From positions 1 to 26,546 of the forward strand of contig NZ_DAMBQF010000033.1 of the NCBI RefSeq assembly GCF_032062245.1: a DNA stretch of 26,546 nt. The letters run 5' to 3'. The notes under the pieces are model-generated. The model ran no database searches. It was not told the DNA's origin and worked only from the letters and a program-made list of their open reading frames with translations. The position numbers and the translations under genes were made by a program. The stretch comes from Soonwooa sp032062245 (GTDB lineage: Bacteria; Bacteroidota; Bacteroidia; Flavobacteriales; Weeksellaceae). Shown here in pieces: positions 1-6,635 of this stretch (position 1 is its first letter; each line of letters starts with the position of its first letter).

Positions 1-63
1 GTTAATATTATCAACTAATTTACTTCCTTAATTATCCTAATGCAAACTTACCATGTAGGCGGA

Positions 64-99
64 ACTCCTTTTGCGAGAGGCTATGCCGAGCAAAAGAGT
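64..99 (+). repeat. GC-rich imperfect hairpin element, copy A
   Basis: The arms ACTCCTTTTGC (64-74) and GCAAAAGAGT (90-99) pair with one bulged base. Inside them GGC (79-81) pairs with GCC (85-87) around TAT. The stretch from about 55 to 130 is clearly richer in G+C than the surrounding AT-rich spacer. A related hairpin with the same two-stem layout lies on the opposite strand at the far end of the window (26514-26546). A 23-codon reading frame starts at the ATG at 40 and stops at 109, but nothing supports its translation. The element may be a dispersed repeat or a structured RNA; its function is unknown. Confidence 0.4.
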
Positions 100-147
100 G
101 GGAGCTGAAGACGGAAATGGCGCCCAAATAAAAATTCGAGTTAAAGT

Positions 148-183
148 AAAAAGCCTGAAAGCCTTTAGAAGACTTTCAGGCTT
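148..183 (-). terminator. Terminator of the fur-ostA unit
   Basis: The arms AAGCCTGAAAG (151-161) and CTTTCAGGCTT (173-183) form an 11-bp perfect stem with an 11-nt loop. Read on the minus strand the stem is followed by a short U run. It sits about 20 nt past the stop codon of the OstA-like gene, as expected for its intrinsic terminator. Confidence 0.75.
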
Positions 184-203
184 GGATTTTATATTCCTGA
201 AAC

Positions 204-1937
204 TTATCGCTTTTCGCGAACTGGTGTTTTGGGTTTGTTTTTTTCTTCTAGCTTGAGGCGTTCGGCTTCAGCTTTTTCGTACAAGCTGTTATCGGACTCA
301 TAGACCGTTTCGGGATAATTGGGTGTATCTTCGAAGATGTCTTTCCACTTTTGCGGTCGGTCTTTTGTGTTCCAATTAAAGTCTGGGAAAAAGCGTTTTT
401 CTTTGGACATAAAACTCATCGGATAGATGTCGGACTGCGCACCAACACGGCAAGTTACGGTCTCCACACGCTTCTCGATAAAGTCAGCGATAATCTCGCC
501 ACACACCGAAACAGCAACGCCAATACGGTTGACTTCTTTTGTTTTTTCGTCCTGATCGTCGGCATAAGCGATGGATTGTGCATTTTCCACAGCGACGGCC
601 TTTTTTATTTGCCCTTTCTCAAAATAGATGCCCATCCATTTGCTTTTGATTTGGTTGAACTCGTCTTTCATGTTAAGCGAATCCGCCTTGCTAATCGCAA
701 ATGCATTACCGATAACCTTAACGGAGTCGATGTCTTGCGTCGTGGTATTCATGTAAACCATAACCTCATCTCCTGTAATTTGCTTCGTGCCAGACCAGAG
801 AATTGGTTTTTTCATAAGATGCAAAATGCCATCGGTCTCGTTGTATGACAAAGAGTCGGCGCGGGCTTGCATATTGGTTTTGAAAATTCGGACTTTGCGG
901 TAAGCACGCAAATAGCTTTTCTTCTGTTTGGTAGAATCGGGTTTTTGAAAACTTAAAAACCTGTCAGCTGCGATGTATAAAGAATCTTTCTCGAAAATCT
1001 TAACTGCGTAAGCTTTATCCGTGATCATCGCAGAGTCTTTTTTCTCATAAATTTCGCCATAACCACCTTTGATGTAACGGTTTTCTTTTGGATCGTTAAG
1101 TGTGACGTTTCCTGTTCCTTTTCCGAAACCTGTGTTACGATTGTATTCTAAATTATCTCCTGTAAGTATCTTGTCGTTATAATGAATTCTAGAATTCTTT
1201 TTAAGATGCGAAATACCCGTTTTTGCATTATAATCGCCCAATTCGGTGTAGACGTAGTTGCGTGGATTTTCTTTACTACGAATGGTTGTCGCTGCTAAAA
1301 ATTGAGAAATCTGAGTTGTCTGGTTGGTTTTAATATTATCACTTTCGATAGTGTAATCTTTAGCATCAATGGTCGAATGTCCAATAAAGTCAATATCCTT
1401 AGTATTTACATAATAAGTCGCGGACTTGGTGTACATAATATTTTGACCATCAGAGATTGTTCCGCCAGTGTTAAAATAAGCAGTATTTGGGACACGATCG
1501 TAATAAAGTGTTTCTGTCTTGATGGTTTGCTTTGGATCGGTAAGCACGACATTTTTGCGGGCAATACCGCGTTCTGTATTACCATCGTATTCCATTTCTT
1601 CAGCAGTGATTTTGGTACCATCGGCATTTAATAGCACAACGTTACCAATGGCTTTTAGGAAGTTCTCCTTTTGATACAAAACCACTTTGTCGGCAGTAAG
1701 AACAGAGCCTTGATGTTCAAACTTAACATTTCCTGAAAATACCAAGTTACCTTCATATTGATCTGGCTTTACACCCGACTCGTCCGAGTGGATGTGTTGC
1801 ACTTTTGAAGCTTGTTCTTGCTGTGATTTTGGAGCAAAGAAAGGGTCTTTCGGATTGGTATTGTCAGGTGTCTGCGCATCTATCCGAATAAATCCAAAAA
1901 GGATAATTATAAAAGTTAAAAGAAAAGTTTTGTTCAT
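204..1937 (-). CDS. OstA/LptA-like LPS transport protein
   Basis: A 577-residue protein with a clear N-terminal signal peptide (hydrophobic residues 4-16, likely cut after DAQ at 20-22). From about residue 45 it carries repeated beta-rich OstA/LptA-type segments (GNLVFSGNVKFEH, LTADKVVLY, GNVVLLNADGTKITAEEMEY) that recur along most of the chain. LptA-family proteins bridge the periplasm and carry lipopolysaccharide to LptD. Single-domain LptA proteins are usually about 180 residues, so this is a long Bacteroidota-type version with several repeats. The C-terminal tail is charged (YEKAEAERLKLEEKNK). The ATG lies 3 nt after the stop codon of the upstream fur-like gene, so the two are very probably co-transcribed. 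The fold assignment is good; the exact step in LPS transport is inferred from the family. Confidence 0.8.
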   Translation of the reverse strand: MNKTFLLTFIIILFGFIRIDAQTPDNTNPKDPFFAPKSQQEQASKVQHIHSDESGVKPDQYEGNLVFSGNVKFEHQGSVLTADKVVLYQKENFLKAIGNVVLLNADGTKITAEEMEYDGNTERGIARKNVVLTDPKQTIKTETLYYDRVPNTAYFNTGGTISDGQNIMYTKSATYYVNTKDIDFIGHSTIDAKDYTIESDNIKTNQTTQISQFLAATTIRSKENPRNYVYTELGDYNAKTGISHLKKNSRIHYNDKILTGDNLEYNRNTGFGKGTGNVTLNDPKENRYIKGGYGEIYEKKDSAMITDKAYAVKIFEKDSLYIAADRFLSFQKPDSTKQKKSYLRAYRKVRIFKTNMQARADSLSYNETDGILHLMKKPILWSGTKQITGDEVMVYMNTTTQDIDSVKVIGNAFAISKADSLNMKDEFNQIKSKWMGIYFEKGQIKKAVAVENAQSIAYADDQDEKTKEVNRIGVAVSVCGEIIADFIEKRVETVTCRVGAQSDIYPMSFMSKEKRFFPDFNWNTKDRPQKWKDIFEDTPNYPETVYESDNSLYEKAEAERLKLEEKNKPKTPVREKR

Positions 1938-1940
1938 TCC

Positions 1941-2414
1941 TTATGACTTCTTCTGGCCATAAAAATAAAGTGAATGTGTATCTATTTTTACCCCAAAAGC
2001 TTGTTCGATAGATTCTTTAATACCTTGGATCCTTGGATCGCAAAACTCGATAATCTCCTCAATCTCTTTATCAGAACCTTCTTTATATATCACCAAATGG
2101 TCATGCTGCTTATCAAAATATGATTTTTCATAAGATGATGAGCTCAAAGTTTTTTCTCCAAATTGGTGCTTTCTGATAAGTCCAGCATCTAAGAAAATCT
2201 CGATCGTGTTATATATCGTTGCTTTGCTAACATGATACTTTTTTTGCATCATGATAAGGTATAGATCATCAACATTGAAGTGATGATCCAGATTGTATAT
2301 TTCTTCTAAAATAGTATAACGTTCTGGCGTGTTTCTAAAACCTTTTTCGAGTAGATATTGTCTTAGTACATCCTTAATAGTTGTAATGTTTAGGTCTTTC
2401 TGTGTTGTATCCAT
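1941..2414 (-). CDS. Fur-family transcriptional regulator
   Basis: A 157-residue protein with a winged-helix domain at residues 12-85 (FRNTPERYTILEEIY, then the recognition helix VSKATIYNTIEIFLDAG) and a C-terminal dimerisation domain. The regulatory metal site is visible as HDH at 104-106, with HH at 44-45. The usual CxxC structural-zinc pairs are missing: only Cys125 remains. Fur, Zur and PerR paralogues bind DNA when loaded with metal; which metal or stress this one senses cannot be read from the sequence. It is followed within 3 nt by the OstA-like gene, hinting at shared control of envelope biogenesis. A palindrome over its own putative -7 element (2430-2452) suggests autoregulation. Confidence 0.85.
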   Translation of the reverse strand: MDTTQKDLNITTIKDVLRQYLLEKGFRNTPERYTILEEIYNLDHHFNVDDLYLIMMQKKYHVSKATIYNTIEIFLDAGLIRKHQFGEKTLSSSSYEKSYFDKQHDHLVIYKEGSDKEIEEIIEFCDPRIQGIKESIEQAFGVKIDTHSLYFYGQKKS

Positions 2415-2429
2415 AATCGATTCGATAGG

Positions 2430-2452
2430 ACAAAATTACGATTAATTTTTGT
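2430..2452 (-). promoter_or_regulatory. fur-like gene promoter with palindromic operator candidate
   Basis: On the minus strand TAATTTTG (2431-2438) matches the Bacteroidota -7 consensus TAnnTTTG about 16 nt upstream of the ATG. No good -33 TTG is seen. The -7 lies in an imperfect palindrome, ACAAAATTA then TTAATTTTTGT on the plus strand, typical in size of Fur-family boxes. The operator role is inferred. Confidence 0.35.
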
Positions 2453-2473
2453 AATGTCTGCCTTTGCTTAAGC

Positions 2474-4435
2474 CTAGACTTTTTTGATTTTGTCATGTAC
2501 ATAACCTTGCTCCAATAATGGTGCCGATTCTACAACTACGTTGTGTGACGCCACACCGTAGGCTTTGAAGTCGCTGCTTCCCATTTTTCTCACAAAATTA
2601 TAAATATTCATGATCATCTTATCGCGGATATTTAATAAATAATCGTTGATATAGATGTTATCAATAATGACATATTTAAGATCTGGCGGAATGTTATGTG
2701 CTCTCAATGACGGATAACTACTCTTCGAAGGAATCATACCATCGTCCATCATATCATCTAATACTTGTCCAAAATAATCGCTAATTCTTCGATCTATTTT
2801 GAAACCAAGCATGAAGTTAACTTTATAAATTGTCCCAGGCAAAATCTCTTCAAGATGATATTTGAAGGTATAAGGTTCTTCTTGGTTGATAACACTCAAG
2901 ATAAAATAATGATCGGCACGCTTCGGTTGAGATTTAATAATAGAATAAATAATTTTTGATTCTACCTCATCTTCTTTTTGAGCGCGACTAAAAAAGGCTA
3001 AGTTGGTTGCATATTTGGGAATGGTGTTGTCCAACTTCATATCCATAATCGTTGACACATAGTTGTTAAGCTTCACAAACTTGACAAATTGCGTTTTGAT
3101 TTTTCTACCGTTATACCAGCCGTACATACAAATCCCGATAAAGCCAGCTAGCAATACAGAAATCCAACCACCTTCGAAGAATTTAATAATGTTTGCACTA
3201 AAAAATCCTAACTCTATGATTAAATAAACAACTGCAAATATACCAATCCATATTTTCGGTGTTCTTGTTTTGAAGAACCAGAAAATCAACAAAATTGTAG
3301 TCATCAACATCGTTACCGTAATGGAAAGTCCATAAGCTGCTTCCATCCTACCTGACTCTTTGAAGAACATTACAATAATTGCACACATTATAAAAATGCC
3401 CCAGTTGATTCTTGGGATGTACATTTGTCCTTTAATACCCGATGGATAATCGATTTGTTGATTCGGCCAAAGGTTAATAGACATCGCCTCAGAAAACATT
3501 GTAAACGCTCCTGTAATTACCGATTGGCTGGCAATAATGGCTGCACAAGTTGCGATAATAACTCCTGGAAGGATAAACCAGTCTGGCATGATTCCGAAGA
3601 AAGGATTTTTACCATTAAATACTTCGTGATAGTTATTCAGCAACCAAGCGCCTTGACCTAGATAGTTAAGAATAAGCATGGCTTTTACGAAAATCCAAGA
3701 AATTCGGATATTGCTTTTTCCGCAGTGTCCAAGATCCGAATATAAAGCTTCGGCGCCCGTTGTACAAAGGAAAACCGCACCTAAAATAACGATAGCCGAG
3801 GGCGAATTGTATATTAATTTAATCGCATATATAGGATTAAAAGCCTTTAAAATATACGGTGCATCCAATAGATGATAAAAGCCTAAAGTCCCCAATGTTA
3901 AAAACCAAATCACCATAACTGGCCCAAAAAACTTACCAATAAAGCTAGTCCCAAATTGTTGCACTATAAATATGATAAACAAAATAGCCAATGTAATAGG
4001 CACAACAGGTGGTTCATGAACAACCAATTCTAAACCTTCGATAGCCGACATCACGGTAAGCGAGGGTGTAATAATACTATCCGCTACCAAGGCTGCTGCA
4101 CCAATGATTGCGATGATGTAAAGCCATTTTTTACGAATTCTTTTTACTAAAGAATAAAGAGAAAGTATCCCACCTTCTCCCTTGTTATCAGCTCGCAGTG
4201 CAATGATGACATACTTAAGTGTTGTCTGCAAAGTAATTGTCCAAATAATACAAGACAATGCTCCTTCGATGTATTCTTCCGAAATAAAACCTCCAGATTT
4301 CCCTGCATTAATGATGGCTTTCATAACGTACAATGGTGAGGTACCAATATCGCCAAAGACAATACCTAATGATACGATAACGCCTAAAAACGATAGCTTC
4401 TTGATGTCAATATGACCGCCTGATGTTTGTGACAT
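2474..4435 (-). CDS. kup: KUP-family potassium uptake protein
   Basis: A 653-residue integral membrane protein of the KUP/HAK/KT family, which imports K+ by proton symport across the inner membrane. The family signature GDIGTSPLYV is at residues 28-37. It is followed by about twelve hydrophobic segments to roughly residue 430 and then a cytosolic C-terminal domain of about 210 residues. The length matches the bacterial family (about 620-670). A -7-like site lies just upstream. The spacer before the fur-like gene (2415-2473) shows no convincing terminator, so some read-through into fur-ostA is possible. No c-di-AMP riboswitch is visible in the short leader. Confidence 0.93.
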   Translation of the reverse strand: MSQTSGGHIDIKKLSFLGVIVSLGIVFGDIGTSPLYVMKAIINAGKSGGFISEEYIEGALSCIIWTITLQTTLKYVIIALRADNKGEGGILSLYSLVKRIRKKWLYIIAIIGAAALVADSIITPSLTVMSAIEGLELVVHEPPVVPITLAILFIIFIVQQFGTSFIGKFFGPVMVIWFLTLGTLGFYHLLDAPYILKAFNPIYAIKLIYNSPSAIVILGAVFLCTTGAEALYSDLGHCGKSNIRISWIFVKAMLILNYLGQGAWLLNNYHEVFNGKNPFFGIMPDWFILPGVIIATCAAIIASQSVITGAFTMFSEAMSINLWPNQQIDYPSGIKGQMYIPRINWGIFIMCAIIVMFFKESGRMEAAYGLSITVTMLMTTILLIFWFFKTRTPKIWIGIFAVVYLIIELGFFSANIIKFFEGGWISVLLAGFIGICMYGWYNGRKIKTQFVKFVKLNNYVSTIMDMKLDNTIPKYATNLAFFSRAQKEDEVESKIIYSIIKSQPKRADHYFILSVINQEEPYTFKYHLEEILPGTIYKVNFMLGFKIDRRISDYFGQVLDDMMDDGMIPSKSSYPSLRAHNIPPDLKYVIIDNIYINDYLLNIRDKMIMNIYNFVRKMGSSDFKAYGVASHNVVVESAPLLEQGYVHDKIKKV

Positions 4436-4454
4436 AGTTTGAAAAAATAAAGTG

Positions 4455-4462
4455 CAAATTTA
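4455..4462 (-). promoter_or_regulatory. kup promoter -7 element
   Basis: On the minus strand TAAATTTG matches TAnnTTTG perfectly, 19 nt upstream of the kup ATG, within the 85-nt gap after the HExxH gene. The -33 position holds only a TTTTAG-like sequence, so the call is tentative. Confidence 0.45.
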
Positions 4463-4520
4463 ATTTTTTTTGAATACTAAAATAATTTTCGTCTTTGTTT
4501 TTATTCAATTAAAATAAGCC

Positions 4521-4850
4521 TTATTTAAAATAATTTACGAAAGACCACAACTTCCTATTTTTCAAATAATTAAAATCAAATTCATTTGCATAAGCTTCTC
4601 GCTCAAAAGATATAGCTCGATAAGCGAGGTAAGGTTTTTTCAAATAAATGAGATGTAAAATGTATTCTGTAACATACAAAAAATAAAATGGTAAGATCAA
4701 CAACTCCAATTGTTGTCGTATATGGATCCGCTCATGATTAATCAAAATACAATTGTTGCGATCCTCTTTTCTTTGGAGAATAATAAACGGAAATATAGTA
4801 ATCCCCGAAATTTTCATACTTTTGAGAAAAGTTCTCATCACGATAATCAT
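4521..4850 (-). CDS. Small HExxH membrane protein, M56-peptidase-like
   Basis: A 109-residue protein. It contains NHERIHIRQQLELL, an HExxH zinc-binding motif like the M56 (BlaR1/MecR1-type) core, then a hydrophobic helix (LPFYFLYVTEYILHLIYL) and FEREAYANEFD, which could supply the third zinc ligand as in gluzincins. It lacks the several N-terminal transmembrane helices and the sensor domain of full M56 proteins. It therefore looks like a minimal stand-alone zincin or a relic. The first ATG is at 4850, but a -7-like TATCTTTG only 4 nt upstream suggests translation may begin at the second Met (4838). It is divergent from the DUF5522 gene. Protease activity is inferred from motifs only. Confidence 0.6.
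   Translation of the reverse strand: MIIVMRTFLKSMKISGITIFPFIILQRKEDRNNCILINHERIHIRQQLELLILPFYFLYVTEYILHLIYLKKPYLAYRAISFEREAYANEFDFNYLKNRKLWSFVNYFK
4817..4824 (+). promoter_or_regulatory. Candidate -7 element for the DUF5522-DUF4136 operon
   Basis: TACTTTTG matches TAnnTTTG and lies about 63 nt upstream of the ATG at 4888, inside the divergent HExxH reading frame. No TTG is at the proper -33 distance. The predicted leader contains the AT-only palindrome ATATATC-AAA-GATATAT followed by a T run (4849-4870). Confidence 0.3.
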
Positions 4851-4854
4851 ATAT

Positions 4855-4862
4855 CAAAGATA
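4855..4862 (-). promoter_or_regulatory. Candidate -7 element for the HExxH gene
   Basis: TATCTTTG on the minus strand is a perfect TAnnTTTG match. A transcript would start near 4848, at or just past the first ATG, which favours the internal Met at 4838 as the true start. A good -33 element is not visible. Confidence 0.35.
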
Positions 4863-4887
4863 TATTTTTTTGAAAACAATTTAACCT

Positions 4888-5076
4888 ATGTCTAAAATTG
4901 AAATCAAAGAAAATGAAGACTTTTATTATAACGAGCAAGGTTACAAAGTTTTTACAGCAAAATTCCATCTAAAACGTGGCTACTGTTGCAAAAATGGATG
5001 TAGACATTGTCCTTATGGTTATGATAAAAAAACGGACACATTTTCTAATGTTAAAAAAAACATCGACCCACAATGA
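4888..5076 (+). CDS. DUF5522 family small Cys-rich protein
   Basis: A 62-residue cytoplasmic protein. Its core, YNEQGYKVFTAKFHLKRGYC then CKNGCRHCPYGY, matches the DUF5522 family: four cysteines as CC-x3-C-x2-C next to His and Pro, consistent with binding a metal or Fe-S cluster. The family is common in Bacteroidota and gamma-proteobacteria and has no established function. Its stop codon overlaps the start of the DUF4136 lipoprotein gene (ATGA), so the two are probably translationally coupled. Family assignment is confident; metal binding is inferred. Confidence 0.8.
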   Translation: MSKIEIKENEDFYYNEQGYKVFTAKFHLKRGYCCKNGCRHCPYGYDKKTDTFSNVKKNIDPQ

Positions 5077-5603
5077 AAAAATATCTTTTTATTCTAGGCT
5101 TAGCAGTAGCAGGATTAGTGACATCTTGTAGTCCTTTCCAAGTAAGATCGGATTATTCTGCAACTGCAAATTTTACGGATTATAAGACGTATTTATTCCG
5201 CACAGATGATTTAAAGTTAAACGATCTTGACAAAGACCGTGTTCTTAACGAACTTGCAAAACAAGTACAAAGCAAAGGATTGACCTCATCGCAAACGCCA
5301 GACATTATCATTAATGTAAAGGCATCTCACAAAAAAGTACAAGATGTACAGTCGTCATCGCCTTATGGCATGTACGGTTACGGCGGACCTTGGGGCTTCG
5401 GTGTTGGGATGAACAGAACATGGACCAGCAACTACAACAGCGGAACTATCGTTGTGGATATGGTGGACGCTAAAACTAACAAATTGGTTTGGCAAGGTAT
5501 CGGAAGCGGTATTTCTGTAGATTCTCCAAAATCTAAACAAAAACAAATCCCCGAAGTGGTTGCCGAAATTATGGCTAACTATCCTCCTCAGAAGGGAAAA
5601 TAA
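5073..5603 (+). CDS. DUF4136 domain lipoprotein
   Basis: A 176-residue lipoprotein. The signal peptide ends in a lipobox, VTSC, with the lipidated Cys at 19. The mature part matches DUF4136: an N-terminal YSATANFTDYKTYLF strand-helix segment, a central ASHKKVQDVQ strand, a Gly/Tyr-rich loop (YGMYGYGGPWGFGVG) and the closing GTIVVDMVDAKTNKLVWQG and IPEVVAEIMANYPP motifs. Such proteins sit in the outer-membrane or periplasmic compartment; their role is unknown. It overlaps the upstream DUF5522 gene by 4 nt and is followed by a strong bidirectional terminator. Confidence 0.85.
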   Translation: MKKYLFILGLAVAGLVTSCSPFQVRSDYSATANFTDYKTYLFRTDDLKLNDLDKDRVLNELAKQVQSKGLTSSQTPDIIINVKASHKKVQDVQSSSPYGMYGYGGPWGFGVGMNRTWTSNYNSGTIVVDMVDAKTNKLVWQGIGSGISVDSPKSKQKQIPEVVAEIMANYPPQKGK

Positions 5604-5631
5604 AATTTTAGCTATTAAACTTTAATAATGC

Positions 5632-5664
5632 AAAAAAGCCTCGAAATGTCTAGAGGCTTTTTTT
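5632..5664. terminator. Bidirectional terminator between DUF4136 and nuclease genes
   Basis: AAAAAAGCCTC (5632-5642) and GAGGCTTTTTTT (5653-5664) form a stem flanked by A and T runs on both sides. It can therefore end the plus-strand lipoprotein operon and the minus-strand ATP-cone nuclease gene. Confidence 0.75.
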
Positions 5665-5677
5665 GGTTTAAACCAGA

Positions 5678-6517
5678 TTACTCAGAAATTTTAATAGTCA
5701 TCAGCTCTTTAGCTTCTTGTAACATCTGTTGTTCTTTTTCTGGGTTTAAATTTAATAGTCTTAAAAATTTTGGATTTTCTACAAATTCCTTTACCAAAAT
5801 ACATCCGCTTTCTAACAATGTTGATTTTTCAATTTCGTTAATTGTTGTTAAACAAGTTACAGGATACAAAACATTAGCATCCACTAAGTTCTTTAAACCT
5901 CTATTTTGTGGATAATCCCAAGATAACATTTTCAGATTATAATATTCTCCAAAAGTTGTCGAATCACTAGTAAAATAAGCATTCGTTACCAACCAACCGT
6001 CAGTAAATTGTGTCGTTGTCCCGAATAATTTATGATCAATTCCCGAAATATCTTTAATTCTTGATAGTACATACATCGGCGTTGTTACAGAAATTTTAGC
6101 ATCATCAGTATTCCGAAATTTACATTCCATCCAATAGGTTTTGTCGTCTTTTTTTGCAATAACGTCCGCCTCATGCATCACCGCATGACCTTTGATGTGT
6201 TGACCAGTTTCGGTTTGATAACCCAACGATTGAAACACGCGCGAAATCCATTGTTCAAAATAAAAACCTGCAGGACCAAGCTCTGACAAAGCTTTCTTCA
6301 AACTATAACGCGCAGCAACCGATCTAGAAAGTCCTTTCAAAGCTTCGAAGGCCATTTTATAAAGTTCTTTAGTCGTGATACCTTCGTAACATTTTGGGGT
6401 AATAAGTTTCACAATTTTATCAACATCTTCCGCCGACGCACCAGAGTTTTTGAGAGAAGAAGCAAGCTTAGTAACATCAAATTCTACTAACTCGCCAAAA
6501 TTATTTTTGATTTTCAT
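5678..6517 (-). CDS. ATP-cone domain fused to Mrr-like endonuclease
   Basis: A 279-residue protein with two parts. Residues 1-85 look like an ATP-cone: FGELVEFDVTKLASSLKNSG at the start, the ITTKELYKMAFEALKG helix and SVAARYSLKKAL at the end. ATP-cones are nucleotide sensors of ribonucleotide reductases and NrdR. Residues 86-190 carry a PD-(D/E)xK nuclease core of the Mrr type: FEQW with Glu88, Asp118 in HEADVIA, ECK with Glu131 and Lys133, then a TNAYFTSDS strand. The C-terminal 90 residues are mostly helical and unassigned. No methylase or specificity gene is nearby, so it does not look like a restriction system. A nucleotide-gated DNA repair or degradation role is possible but is inference. 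It stands alone between two terminator/promoter regions. Confidence 0.75.
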   Translation of the reverse strand: MKIKNNFGELVEFDVTKLASSLKNSGASAEDVDKIVKLITPKCYEGITTKELYKMAFEALKGLSRSVAARYSLKKALSELGPAGFYFEQWISRVFQSLGYQTETGQHIKGHAVMHEADVIAKKDDKTYWMECKFRNTDDAKISVTTPMYVLSRIKDISGIDHKLFGTTTQFTDGWLVTNAYFTSDSTTFGEYYNLKMLSWDYPQNRGLKNLVDANVLYPVTCLTTINEIEKSTLLESGCILVKEFVENPKFLRLLNLNPEKEQQMLQEAKELMTIKISE

Positions 6518-6533
6518 TTTTAAAATTTAAAAC

Positions 6534-6562
6534 TAAAGATAAGGATAATTGTAAATCTTCAA
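6534..6562 (-). promoter_or_regulatory. Promoter of the ATP-cone nuclease gene
   Basis: On the minus strand TTG (6560-6562) and TATCTTTA (6534-6541, one mismatch to TAnnTTTG) are separated by 18 nt, a normal Bacteroidota spacing. The ATG follows 16 nt downstream. Confidence 0.45.
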
Positions 6563-6571
6563 GTAAAAGTC

Positions 6572-6614
6572 TAAGCATTATGTCATGCATTAATATAAAA
6601 AAATGCTTAATTTG
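6572..6614 (+). promoter_or_regulatory. fabV upstream region: inverted repeat and weak -7
   Basis: TAAGCATT (6572-6579) and AATGCTTA (6602-6609) are perfect inverted repeats with a 22-nt spacer. GCATTA also occurs twice 12 nt apart (6575 and 6587). TTAATTTG (6607-6614), one mismatch to TAnnTTTG, overlaps the right arm and lies 21 nt before the fabV ATG. The arrangement resembles an operator over a promoter; the regulator is unknown. Confidence 0.35.
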
Positions 6615-6635
6615 CATAGTTAAAAAATTTAAAAA

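Noticed and set aside
40..109. Short frame starting MQTYHVGGTPFARGY
   Set aside because: Only 22 residues, overlaps the hairpin element, and no promoter or homology can be shown from sequence alone.
351..848. 165-codon open frame on the plus strand opposite the OstA-like gene
   Set aside because: It lies entirely within the opposite-strand coding sequence, has no recognisable motif or promoter, and the minus-strand gene has a signal peptide and clear family features.
2415..2473. Terminator between kup and the fur-like gene
   Set aside because: Only an 8-bp GCTTAAGC palindrome without a U tract is present.
4521..4535. AAATAAGCCTTATTT palindrome as a terminator of the HExxH gene
   Set aside because: The arms meet with essentially no loop and the stem is mostly A-T, so it is unlikely to fold as an intrinsic terminator.
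5678..6517. Restriction-modification system
   Set aside because: The nuclease-like gene has no methyltransferase or specificity gene near it; neighbours are a DUF4136 lipoprotein and fabV.
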